From assembly GCA_019186985.1 (NCBI GenBank), contig JABARQ010000028.1:26680-90679 (forward strand): DNA of 64,000 nt. Direction: 5' to 3'. Origin of the DNA: Prosthecobacter sp. GTDB taxonomy: Bacteria; Verrucomicrobiota; Verrucomicrobiia; Verrucomicrobiales; Verrucomicrobiaceae. The stretch's first letter is position 1, and each line of letters begins with the position of its first letter. This document shows, piece after piece, positions 28,732 to 40,153 of the stretch. Both the position numbers and the translations under genes were made by a program. Below the pieces are notes generated by a model. The model was given only the letters and a program-made list of their open reading frames with translations. It made no database searches and had not been told where the DNA came from.

Positions 28732-29598
28732 TCAGGCACCCACGGGATGCCAGGTCGTCTTGAACTCAATCAGAGCACGGATCTCCTCAACGCCCTGCAT
28801 CGAGTCCGCGAACCAGTCCACCGGCTCCTCCGCCCTGCGCAGGTGCAGGCGCCTGATGCTTTCGGCAGCACCCAGGCGCAGCGTCCTGCGCTCCTCCGGA
28901 TCCGCCACGCCGCTGAGGGCGCGCAGGTGCTCATGAGTGGCGAAGGCCGGGATCAGCTCACTGCGGAATCCCGTGAGCAGGTTGACCACACCGCCGGGCA
29001 GATCACTGACGGCCAGCATCTCGCCTAACAAAAGGCTTGGATACGGCTGCGCCGCGCCCGCCAGGGCCACGACGCCGTTGCCGCTGGTGACGGCGGGCAG
29101 GACCAGCGAGAGCAGGCCCAGCAGCGGTGCCTCATCCGGGGCGATGACACCAATGACGCCCATGGGCTCGGTGACGGTGAAGCTGAAGTGCGGCGAGGCG
29201 ACCGGGTTCACGCTGCCGAGGACCTGCTCGTACTTGTCCGTCCAGCCAGCGTAATGCACGACGCGATCGATGGCGGCGGCGGCCTCGCGCGCGGCCGAGG
29301 ACCTGGAGGCGCCGCCCAGGGCGATGGCGTCCGTCAGCTCGCCGTTGCGCGACTCCATCATCTCAGCGAGGCGGTAGAGGATCTGACCTCGGTTGAAGGC
29401 CGTGCGTTTCGCCCAGCCGGGCCCCGCCTTGGCAGCCGCCTCGACGGCGTTGCGCAGGTCCTTGCGCGAGCAGCGCGGGATGTTGGCAAAGAAGGCGCCC
29501 GAGGCGTCCTTCAGCTCGGTGACACGTCCGCTCTCACTGCGGATGAAGGCTCCGCCGACATAGCATTTCGGAGTCTTGGTGATGGTCAGGCGGGGCAT
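28732..29598 (-). CDS. Short non-catalytic aldehyde dehydrogenase-like protein (ALDH16 C-terminal-like)
   Basis: A 288-residue protein that resembles only the NAD-binding part of aldehyde dehydrogenases. CYVGGAFIRS opens the fold, VEAAAKAGPGWAKRTAF and EPMGVIGVIAPDEAPLL follow, and DLPGGVVNLLTG marks the end of the recognisable region. The catalytic domain with its Cys and the general-base Glu are absent, so it should have no dehydrogenase activity alone. Its order and content resemble the second, inactive ALDH domain of ALDH16 enzymes. It follows the full-length ALDH gene by 47 bases in a different frame, so the two halves are separate genes rather than a frameshifted single one. A structural or regulatory partner role is likely. 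Confidence 0.75.
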   Translation of the reverse strand: MPRLTITKTPKCYVGGAFIRSESGRVTELKDASGAFFANIPRCSRKDLRNAVEAAAKAGPGWAKRTAFNRGQILYRLAEMMESRNGELTDAIALGGASRSSAAREAAAAIDRVVHYAGWTDKYEQVLGSVNPVASPHFSFTVTEPMGVIGVIAPDEAPLLGLLSLVLPAVTSGNGVVALAGAAQPYPSLLLGEMLAVSDLPGGVVNLLTGFRSELIPAFATHEHLRALSGVADPEERRTLRLGAAESIRRLHLRRAEEPVDWFADSMQGVEEIRALIEFKTTWHPVGA

Positions 29599-29645
29599 GG
29601 GCAGAATGAGGTGAAGACAGATGAAGAAGGGTTGGGCGGCTGTTC

Positions 29646-31142
29646 TCAGGCCACCTTGAGATAATCCAGAAGGCCCTGCTTTCCTCCTTCGCGGCCGAAG
29701 CCGCTCTCCTTGAAGCCGCCGAAGGGGCTGGTGGGATCGAACTTGTGGTAGGTGTTCGCCCAGACGACGCCGGCCTTGAGGAGCGTGCTCATCTTCAGGA
29801 TGCGGCTGCCCTTGTCAGTCCAGACCCCGGCGCTGAGGCCGTAGCGGGTGTTGTTCGCCTTTTCGACAGCCTCCTCCAGGGTGCGGAAGGTGAGGATGCT
29901 GAGCACGGGGCCGAAGATCTCCTCGCGGGCGATGCGATGGCTCATGCTGACGCCGGTGAAAAGAGTGGGGCGGAAGAACCAGCCCTTCGCGGGCAGCCTG
30001 CAGCCGTTGTCGTGCTTCACCGCACCCTCCTCGACGCCGCTTTTCACGAGCTCGTTGATCTTGTCGAGCTGCTCCGCGCTATGGATGGCGCCGAGGTCGG
30101 TGTTCTTGTCGAGCGGATCGCCGACACGCAGCACGGCGATGCGGCGCTTGAGCCTTGCGAACACCTCGTCGGCGACGCCCTCCTGGACAAGCAGCCGGGA
30201 ACCTGCGCAGCAGACGTGGCCCTGATTGAAGAAGATGCCGTTGACGACGCCCTCCACCGCCTGGTCGAGCGGCGCATCTTCAAACACGATGTTCGCCGCC
30301 TTGCCGCCGAGCTCCAGGGTCAGCTTCTTCTCGGTGTCGGCAAGGCTGCGCAGGATGAGCCTGCCGACCTCGGTGCTGCCGGTGAAGGCGACCTTGGAAA
30401 CCAGCGGATGGCGCACCACCGCCGCGCCGGTTTCACCCGCGCCGCTGACGATGTTGACGACGCCGTCCGGCAGCCCGGCCTCCTGGCAGATCTCGCCAAA
30501 CTTCAGCGCCGTGATGCTGGTGGTCTCGGCGGGCTTCAGCACCACGCAATTCCCGGCGGCAAGCGCCGGAGCGATCTTCCAGGCGAGCATGAGCAAGGGA
30601 AAATTCCAGGGGATCACCTGCCCGACAACACCATGCGGCGCGAGGCTGCGGCCGGATGCCAGATGCTCGAGCTTGTCGGCCCAGCCGGCATGATAAAAGA
30701 AATGCGCCGCCGCCATCGGCACGTCAAAGTCACGCGACTCCTTGATCGGCTTGCCGCCATCCAGGGTTTCAGCCACGGCCAGTTCGCGGGCGTGATCCTG
30801 GAGCAGCCGGGCGATGCGATAGAGATATTTGCCACGCTCCTGGCCGGGCATCCGGCTCCAGACCTGGGTGAAGGCCTTGTGGGCGGCCTTGCAGGCGGCG
30901 TCCACATCGGAGGCGTCGGCCTGGGCGATCTCGGCAAGACGGGCCTCGGTGGCCGGATTGATGGAGGGGAGATAACGGCCTTTCCGAGGCGGGACAAAAC
31001 GGCCGTTGATGAAGAGATCGTAGCGCCTCTTCAGCCTGGGGTCCGCCGTTTCAGGAGCCGGGTCGTATTCCCACAGGCTGCCAAACACCAGTTCGCGTGC
31101 GGGGTTCGGGCGTGCGGGGGTTTTGCGGGCGGCGGCGGGCAT
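29646..31142 (-). CDS. NAD(P)-dependent aldehyde dehydrogenase
   Basis: A 498-residue cytosolic aldehyde dehydrogenase that oxidises an aldehyde to the acid. The start at 31142 is preferred to an in-frame ATG at 31196, which adds residues not typical of the family. GQVIPWNFPLLMLAWKIAPALAAGN and the KPAE cofactor-binding residues lie near 174-206. The general base is E277 in LTLELGGK and the nucleophile is C311 in NQGHVCCAGSR. The N-terminal region (SLWEYDPAPE) looks like the opening of ALDH16 proteins, and the next gene supplies the ALDH16-like C-terminal domain. Together they total 786 residues, close to the roughly 800 of ALDH16. The substrate is unknown. Confidence 0.9.
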   Translation of the reverse strand: MPAAARKTPARPNPARELVFGSLWEYDPAPETADPRLKRRYDLFINGRFVPPRKGRYLPSINPATEARLAEIAQADASDVDAACKAAHKAFTQVWSRMPGQERGKYLYRIARLLQDHARELAVAETLDGGKPIKESRDFDVPMAAAHFFYHAGWADKLEHLASGRSLAPHGVVGQVIPWNFPLLMLAWKIAPALAAGNCVVLKPAETTSITALKFGEICQEAGLPDGVVNIVSGAGETGAAVVRHPLVSKVAFTGSTEVGRLILRSLADTEKKLTLELGGKAANIVFEDAPLDQAVEGVVNGIFFNQGHVCCAGSRLLVQEGVADEVFARLKRRIAVLRVGDPLDKNTDLGAIHSAEQLDKINELVKSGVEEGAVKHDNGCRLPAKGWFFRPTLFTGVSMSHRIAREEIFGPVLSILTFRTLEEAVEKANNTRYGLSAGVWTDKGSRILKMSTLLKAGVVWANTYHKFDPTSPFGGFKESGFGREGGKQGLLDYLKVA

Positions 31143-31274
31143 GAGGGGCGCAGTTTGAAAGCCGTGCGTGGATTTGCCAAGGAATGAGTTTCCCACGCTG
31201 CGCGAAGATGTTTATCTCCAGCGACATGCAAGGGTCACCGCCCTGCGCCCGTTCAAGCCAGCCACCTCCAACTC

Positions 31275-32120
31275 ATGAAGAAAGCCCTGCTCCTCCTCTC
31301 CCTGCTCGCGGCCGCCAGCCTGCCCGCCGAGATTCCCCAGTCCGCCAAGGTCGGTGAATTTTTCGCCGGCTGCCAGGCCTACAGCTTCCGCCTCTACACC
31401 GTCTTTGAAGCCATCGACAAGACGGCGCAGGCAGGCGGCAAGACCATCGAGTTCTACCCAGGTCAGAAATATGACGACAAGGCGAAGTGGGACCACAACG
31501 CCACGCCGGAGATGATCGCCGCCATCAAGGCGAAGCTGGCCGAGAAGGGCCTCACCGCCGTGGGTTACGGCGTGATCAAGCTCGGCAAGGACGCGGCGGC
31601 CGACCGCAAGGTCTTCGAGTTCTGCAAGACGATGGGCATCGGCGTGGTCGTGTCCGAGCCGGATGTCGCCGGCATGGACGGCATCGAGGCGCTGGTGAAG
31701 GAGTTCGACATCAAGATGGCCATCCATAACCATCCGAAACGTCCGCTGGACCGTGCCTACCTGTTCTGGGATCCCAATTATGTCCTCGATCTGGTGAAAA
31801 ACCGCGACGCCCGTCTGGGTGCCTGCGCCGATGTCGGTCACTGGGTCCGCAGCGGCCTGAATCCGGTCGACTGCATCAAGATCCTCAAGGGCCGCATCTT
31901 TGACAGCCACATGAAGGACCTGAATGAGTTCGGCAATCCGAAGGCGCACGACCTTCCCTTCGGCACCGGCAAGAGCGACATCCCCGCGATCCTTGCCGAG
32001 TACCATGCCCAGGGTTATCCGGGCCCGCTTCACTGCGAATACGAGCACAACTGGGAGACCAGCGTGCCGGAGATCACCCAGTGCCTCGACTTCGTGCGCA
32101 ACTGGAAGCCGGCGAAGTAA
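31275..32120 (+). CDS. Exported sugar phosphate isomerase/epimerase-like TIM-barrel protein
   Basis: A 281-residue protein of the xylose-isomerase-like TIM-barrel superfamily (AP endonuclease 2 fold). The Sec signal peptide (KKALLLLSLLAAASLPAE) suggests it acts outside the cytoplasm. Barrel landmarks include GGKTIEFYPGQK, MAIHNHPKRPLD, GACADVGHWVRSGLNP and PLHCEYEHNW, whose His, Asp and Glu residues would bind a divalent metal. Many such exported family members occur in Verrucomicrobia and Planctomycetes with unknown sugar substrates. A possible hairpin terminator follows before the convergent uvrA. Confidence 0.85.
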   Translation: MKKALLLLSLLAAASLPAEIPQSAKVGEFFAGCQAYSFRLYTVFEAIDKTAQAGGKTIEFYPGQKYDDKAKWDHNATPEMIAAIKAKLAEKGLTAVGYGVIKLGKDAAADRKVFEFCKTMGIGVVVSEPDVAGMDGIEALVKEFDIKMAIHNHPKRPLDRAYLFWDPNYVLDLVKNRDARLGACADVGHWVRSGLNPVDCIKILKGRIFDSHMKDLNEFGNPKAHDLPFGTGKSDIPAILAEYHAQGYPGPLHCEYEHNWETSVPEITQCLDFVRNWKPAK

Positions 32121-32141
32121 GCGTTGAAGACCTTTTCAAAC

Positions 32142-32182
32142 GGGGGTCGGAAGAAGCCGATGGCAAGAAGCTTCCGACTCCC
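32142..32182. terminator. Hairpin between convergent genes
   Basis: An inverted repeat with 12-base arms (32142-32153 and 32171-32182, 11 of 12 complementary) separated by 17 bases lies exactly between the isomerase-like gene (stop 32120) and the uvrA stop codon at 32183. It could end transcription in both directions, but there is no T-run, so the assignment is tentative. Confidence 0.45.
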
Positions 32183-35065
<2,883 letters not shown>

Positions 35066-35174
35066 GAAGTGATGAACGGTGGCTCACATGCGCGTGCAAG
35101 CTGGAATGCAGGGCGTGGAGGTTTCCCAAGCGCTTTCTTGTCACCCCTGTCATCTTCATGGCAGGCTTGCGGCG

Positions 35175-36701
35175 ATGAGACTGCCGCTTCCTTTTCTATT
35201 CTGGAAACTGGCCCTGCCTGCACTGCTGGTCGTGGTGCTGTATGGCTGGGTGGAGCGCCGGCAGGTCTGGCTGGTGCTGATCGTCGGCGTGCTCTGGCGC
35301 TGGATGGTGCTCTGGCGCGAGCACCGGCGTCCGGTGATGAAGGAGGCGGACTGGCTGCATCTGCGGGAGGGATTGATCCAGGTTGAGCTGGCCCGGCTGG
35401 AGGGGGAGCCTGAAACGCGCGGTGCGCCTCCTCAGGAACAACGGGATCGCGCCGTGCAAAACGCGGATCATGAGATGACGGGCCTGCGGCTGCAATACAG
35501 GCCTCCAAGGGAGGGCGTGATGCTGCTGGCCGAGGCCCTGGCGCTGCCGGTCTTTGTCATCGGCCTGCCCGTTCTGATGCTGATGATCGCATCGGACTTC
35601 TTCACGTTCCGGCGCAGGTTTGGATGGGAGGACATGATGGTGATCCTGGGCTGCGCGGTTCTTTTCAGCCTGCCGCATCTGCGCTTTTTCCGTCAGTTGC
35701 CGTCCCTGGTCGCCAAGGTCTGGTGGCTTGCCCCGGCGTTCATGGTGCCGCTGGCCATCCTGGATCTGGTCCGTGACAAGCATCCTTACTGGAACCCCTT
35801 TCATCCTGAGCAGCGGCGGCTGGCGGCTGAAAAGGTTCTTTCACTGCAGGACTGGGTCCTGGCGGCGGCTCATGCCGACTGGGTCTTTCGCCACGCTGAA
35901 GACCTGGCTGCCAGGGGCAGGACGGAAGATGCCAGGAAGCTTGGTGAAAGAGCGATGCAGATGGCGCCCGGCTCGCCCCGGGGTCGTCATCTTCAGGTCC
36001 GCCTGGGCAATGTGGAGCCGGCCGCCGCGCCAGGCATGGAAATCGACGCGCATGCCCCCTACCTGGCGGATGGAACCCGCATTCCCCGGGCGGAACGATG
36101 CCGGTTTGAAACGGCCCATGGCCTGAGGCCCGAGTGCGTCACGCTGCTGCTGCCTGTGGGTGAAGTGCCTGACCTGGACCTGGATTTTGTGGCGGAGGTT
36201 CTGCGAAAGGAAACCGGGATGCCTACCAAGGTTTATGAAAAATCCCTGCCGCTTCCGGCTCCGACACGCACGCTGGGGCTTCTTCAAGCGAAGCAATGGG
36301 ACCTGGAGAGCATTGTGAAGACCGCCCTGCCCGAGATGAACGGCCGTCGTGTCCGGGGACCGTTCAAGATCCTGGTGATCACGAGCGCCGACATGTACCG
36401 GGAATCGGCGAACTACATCTTTGCCGTGGGGTATGAATGGGGCGGCGTGGTGTCGAGGGCACGCTTCACCTGGGGGGACAACCCCTGGCTGACACGACAC
36501 CGCCTGGCCAAGCAATGCTACAGCATGATCATCAAGAGCTTTGGCATCATGCCGTCCGCGGACACACGCTGCGTCACCAGCTATCCGGACGGCCTGCAGG
36601 CCTTCGATGCCAAGGGCAACCGGCCCCTGCCCGATGTGCGCCGCCAGTTCCTGGAAAGCCTGGCCCGCTTGAACAGGTCGGCGGCCGGGCAGGTCCGCTG
36701 A
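35175..36701 (+). CDS. Membrane protein with a C-terminal archaemetzincin-like domain lacking the catalytic motif
   Basis: A 508-residue protein starting at the ATG at 35175; the upstream in-frame extension overlaps the divergent uvrA promoter region. The N-terminal 200 residues hold about five or six hydrophobic segments, and a short helical TPR-like stretch follows (about 225-280). Residues 322-495 resemble archaemetzincins: the LLPVGEV opening, QAKQW, ILVITSADMYRESANYIFAVG, VVSRARF, then FGIMPSADTRCV and a distal FDAKGN. At the expected HExxHxxGxxH-C-x4-C-x-M site only G457 and C466 remain; the zinc and catalytic positions read S450, M451, K454 and P460. If the homology is right this is a dead protease. 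A completely unrelated fold remains possible. Confidence 0.5.
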   Translation: MRLPLPFLFWKLALPALLVVVLYGWVERRQVWLVLIVGVLWRWMVLWREHRRPVMKEADWLHLREGLIQVELARLEGEPETRGAPPQEQRDRAVQNADHEMTGLRLQYRPPREGVMLLAEALALPVFVIGLPVLMLMIASDFFTFRRRFGWEDMMVILGCAVLFSLPHLRFFRQLPSLVAKVWWLAPAFMVPLAILDLVRDKHPYWNPFHPEQRRLAAEKVLSLQDWVLAAAHADWVFRHAEDLAARGRTEDARKLGERAMQMAPGSPRGRHLQVRLGNVEPAAAPGMEIDAHAPYLADGTRIPRAERCRFETAHGLRPECVTLLLPVGEVPDLDLDFVAEVLRKETGMPTKVYEKSLPLPAPTRTLGLLQAKQWDLESIVKTALPEMNGRRVRGPFKILVITSADMYRESANYIFAVGYEWGGVVSRARFTWGDNPWLTRHRLAKQCYSMIIKSFGIMPSADTRCVTSYPDGLQAFDAKGNRPLPDVRRQFLESLARLNRSAAGQVR

Positions 36702-36754
36702 CATGCTGTCACTGACTCCATGGGCTTTGTCAGTCTGTCCTGTTTGGCAGGCGC

Positions 36755-39700
36755 TCAATGCTCGTCCTTCTTGACGGCCTTTCCCTTCGCGGGCTTCAGG
36801 CTGCCAAGATAAGCGATGACGTCGCGGATCTCACGCGGGGTGAGGATGCCCAGCATGGGCGGCATCATGGACACGGGCGGTGTCTGCATGGTGATCTGGG
36901 CACGCGGCAGCTTCTTCTCCGTGCCGTCAGCGAGACGCAGGGTGACCGTCGTCCTGTCCTCCTTGAACAGGGCGCCGGCATGATTGCCGCCGTCCTTCAT
37001 CGTCACGGAAACCAGCCCGTAGCCGGGCACGATCTTCGCCACCGGATTCACCAGACTTTCCAGGAGCTCAGCCCGGGTCCGCTGGCCTCCAATGGTCCTG
37101 AGATTGGGGCCGACCTGGCTGCCTTCCTTCGCTTCGACGGTGTGGCAGGCGAGGCAGTTGGCGCCCAGATGATTGGTAACAATCTCACGACCGTTCGACA
37201 CGCTGCCGCCCTCAAGCAGGTCATCGCGCGGCGCCGTGGTGCGGCTCTGCTGATAGGAGGCCAGACGCTCGGCCAGCGCCGGGAAGGCGGCCGACGCCTC
37301 AAGCACATCCAGCTTCAGGCCCGGCTCGACCCTGCCCGCCGCGAGCCGCTGCAGCCAGGTGTCCATGAGTGTTTCCGCAGCCTTGTCCTGACATGTGGCG
37401 AGCAGCTTCAGGGCGGCCTGCTTCTCCGTCAGCGTGCCCTGTTCCAGAATGCGTGAAGCCTCGGCAACGGCATGGTCCTTCCGATGAGCAAAGGTCTGCG
37501 TGAGCGACTCCAGGCGCAGCTCCTGCGGCGAGGCCTTGGCGGCGGCCAGGGCCAGCGTGGCGGCGAAGGCGGGATCCTCCGCATGCTGCGCGGCCATGAG
37601 CCGCAGCGCTCCGACGCGAAGGGCCGGGCCGGCCTTGGCGTCGGCGATGATGGCGCCGAGCGACGCCGCGTCGACCTTGAGCTCAAGCGCCACCATGAGC
37701 CCGACGCCGGCGGTCTTCAGGGCGGGCTCCTTGAGGGCGAGAAGCTCGTTCACCCTGGGCTGGACCACCGCGGCGATGGCGGCGGCGTCACGGGCTTCAT
37801 AGGCACGATTGACCCCGTCGACACGGTCAAGCCTCGGCGGGCTGGCAAACACGAGCAGCGCCGCAAAGGCCTCCTGGGAGCCTGCCAGCGCCGCATCAAG
37901 CAGCCTCCGCGCGTTCTGTTCTCCACCCAGGCGAAGGTTCGCGTTGAGGGCGCGCAGCGTGGTCATCGGCGACAGCTTCCTTGGTGCTCCCACCAGCGCG
38001 GCAAGGGCAGGCAGAGCCTCCGGGATTCCGGTGTCGTCGTGGATGGCGCGGGCAGCCTCATCGACGATCGCCGGATCGGCGTCTTCAAGCGACCTGGCGA
38101 CAAGCGGCGAGCGCTGACGAGCCAGGGCCAGCGTGGCGCAGAGACGGATGTTCCTGTCGGTGTCGTTCAAACGGGCCGCCAGGGTCTCGGCGGCGAACAC
38201 GCCGGAAAGGCCGGTGACTGCGGCGTGACGAAGCCAGGCATCCCCGGCATCCGTGGCAGCCATCGTCCACAGGGCCTCCTCAGCGCCGGGGAAAACCAGC
38301 TTGCCGGCAGCGATGGCGGCGTGGAAGCGTACACGCAGGTTCGCAGAACCCACCCAGCCTGCAACGGCACTGCGACCAGCCTCCCCGGCGGATGAAGGAG
38401 CGTCGCCTAGAATTTTGGCAAGCTGGGCCTGCAGCTCCGTGTCAGGCGTGCTGAGCACGGCCTGAAGCGGCGCCACCCCGGTTTCGCCCCGGCGCAGGCC
38501 GATGCCGAACCCCCAGGCGGCGTGAACCCGGGCAAGCAGCGGAGCCTTGTCGTCAGCGAGCACCGAGATGAAGGCCTGCCAGGCTTTTTGTTGGGCAAGT
38601 TCAAGCTGCGCGGCGATGCGCACACGCTGGTCGGCGTGGCCGAGCAGGGGCTTCAGCTCATCGACGCCCCTTCCCTGGAAGCCGGTGACGAGCAGCTTTT
38701 GCGTTTCTGCACGCGCGGGATTTGCCTTCTCCTCGTCCACGCGCCAGATGGCGCCCTTTTCATCCAGCGGATAGCCGCCCACCCAGTCGGCCATGTAAAG
38801 CGCGCCGTCCGGACCAAAGCTGAGACCGATGCCCATGATGCCGGCGTTGATGAGGCGCGGACGGCTCATTTCAAAGGCGGCCCCCTTCGGGCTGATGGTG
38901 AAGGCCTCCATCTTGCCGGAGGGAAACTGGTCGAGGATGAAATGCCCGTGCAGACGCGGGCCGAGGGCGGTGCCGGGCTCATGCACGAAGCCCGCGGGGC
39001 CGTTCGAGTAATTGGCCAGCGGCGGCGTGATGAAGAGCGGGATGCTGGAGAGCACCCCTTCAGGCAGCGGCTTGCCGGCGACCGAGGCCGAAGGAGCCTG
39101 CCAGATGGCCTCACGGATCCAGCGGCTCTCCGTCTTCATGTATTGATGCGCGCAGCGCCAGCCGGAGTCGCTCTGCTCGGTGATGTAGACGAAGCGCTCC
39201 TTCTCCCCGGGAAGGTCCGCGTCGTTGTCGACGCCGAACATGTTGCCAAAATCATCGAAGGCGATCTCCTGCACGTTGCGCAGGCCGTGCGCGAAGACCT
39301 CGAAGCCGCTGCCATCGGGCTCGATCCGCATGACCGCGCCTTCATGGGGATAAACCCAGCGCCGGCCCTCCTTGCTGGTGACGTTGACGCCCTTGTCACC
39401 AATGCTCCAGTAGATGCGGCCGTCGGGGCCCAGGCGCGGGCCGTGCATGTCATGCCCGGCATAGGCGATGTGCATGCCAAAACCGTGCGCCACCACCTCG
39501 CGCACATCCGCCACACCGTCGTCGTCCGTGTCCTTCAGCCGCCAGAGGTCGGGCGCGATGGTGCAGTAAACCCAGCCGTCATGGTAAAGGATGCCCGCCG
39601 CAATGCCGGTGACCTCCGTGTTGAAGCCCTCGGCGAACACCGTCATCCTGTCCGCCGTGCCGTCGCCGTCCGTGTCGCGAAGCTGGTAGATGCGCTCGCT

Positions 39701-40048
39701 GTGCACCGTGAGGTCCCTCCAGTCGATCGAGCCGTCCTTGTTGTGATCCTTCAGTCCACCGCGCGGCTGGCGCAGCTTTCCAGGCGCCAGTTCACGCTTC
39801 AGAAACTCGCGCTTCTCCTCGACGCTGCCGAGTCCCACGTCGTCGGCGATCCACATCGGATGTTCGCGGATGTCCAGGTCGGCCGCCTTCCGGCGCGTGG
39901 TGGCGGCGACATAGACACGACCCTTTTCATCCACCGTGCAAGCCACCGGATCCGGCACGTTCAGCCCGCCGGACCAGCGGTGCAGCGTGACTTCGGCGGC
40001 AGGGGCCGCGAGGGTGGCGAACAGAAGGGCGGAGAGGATCAGGCGCAT
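36755..40048 (-). CDS. PVC-type heme-binding CxxCH protein (TIGR02604/TIGR02603, HEAT repeats)
   Basis: A 1097-residue exported protein with a signal peptide from the ATG at 40048. Residues of about 20-430 form the TIGR02604-type beta-propeller resembling soluble sugar dehydrogenases (GRIYWSIGDKG, VFAHGLRNVQEIAFDDFGNMFGVDND, DGALYMADWVGG). A helical HEAT-like region spans about 440-930. The C-terminal TIGR02603 domain carries the heme site CLACH (near residue 960), GPNLRTIGG, a candidate axial Met in the PVSMMPPM stretch, and IRDVIAYLGSL. These proteins are presumed periplasmic PQQ- or metal-dependent dehydrogenases passing electrons to the fused cytochrome. It is divergent from the sulfatase at 40154, so the two may be co-regulated. 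Confidence 0.92.
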   Translation of the reverse strand: MRLILSALLFATLAAPAAEVTLHRWSGGLNVPDPVACTVDEKGRVYVAATTRRKAADLDIREHPMWIADDVGLGSVEEKREFLKRELAPGKLRQPRGGLKDHNKDGSIDWRDLTVHSERIYQLRDTDGDGTADRMTVFAEGFNTEVTGIAAGILYHDGWVYCTIAPDLWRLKDTDDDGVADVREVVAHGFGMHIAYAGHDMHGPRLGPDGRIYWSIGDKGVNVTSKEGRRWVYPHEGAVMRIEPDGSGFEVFAHGLRNVQEIAFDDFGNMFGVDNDADLPGEKERFVYITEQSDSGWRCAHQYMKTESRWIREAIWQAPSASVAGKPLPEGVLSSIPLFITPPLANYSNGPAGFVHEPGTALGPRLHGHFILDQFPSGKMEAFTISPKGAAFEMSRPRLINAGIMGIGLSFGPDGALYMADWVGGYPLDEKGAIWRVDEEKANPARAETQKLLVTGFQGRGVDELKPLLGHADQRVRIAAQLELAQQKAWQAFISVLADDKAPLLARVHAAWGFGIGLRRGETGVAPLQAVLSTPDTELQAQLAKILGDAPSSAGEAGRSAVAGWVGSANLRVRFHAAIAAGKLVFPGAEEALWTMAATDAGDAWLRHAAVTGLSGVFAAETLAARLNDTDRNIRLCATLALARQRSPLVARSLEDADPAIVDEAARAIHDDTGIPEALPALAALVGAPRKLSPMTTLRALNANLRLGGEQNARRLLDAALAGSQEAFAALLVFASPPRLDRVDGVNRAYEARDAAAIAAVVQPRVNELLALKEPALKTAGVGLMVALELKVDAASLGAIIADAKAGPALRVGALRLMAAQHAEDPAFAATLALAAAKASPQELRLESLTQTFAHRKDHAVAEASRILEQGTLTEKQAALKLLATCQDKAAETLMDTWLQRLAAGRVEPGLKLDVLEASAAFPALAERLASYQQSRTTAPRDDLLEGGSVSNGREIVTNHLGANCLACHTVEAKEGSQVGPNLRTIGGQRTRAELLESLVNPVAKIVPGYGLVSVTMKDGGNHAGALFKEDRTTVTLRLADGTEKKLPRAQITMQTPPVSMMPPMLGILTPREIRDVIAYLGSLKPAKGKAVKKDEH

Positions 40049-40153
40049 GGGGGTGAGTCCATGATGGCCCGCCCGGCCACGATTTCCACCCGGAGATGCG
40101 GCGGCCAGCAAAGCCGGAAGAAGAGCCGGGCCTCAACGGCGTTTAGTGAATCC

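Noticed and set aside
28732..31142. Frameshifted single ALDH16 gene
   Set aside because: The two coding regions are separated by 47 bases, the second has its own plausible start, and no simple one-base change would join them.
38522..40153. Upstream in-frame extension of the sulfatase at 40154
   Set aside because: It would run antisense through most of the TIGR02604 gene and remove the signal peptide from the N-terminus.
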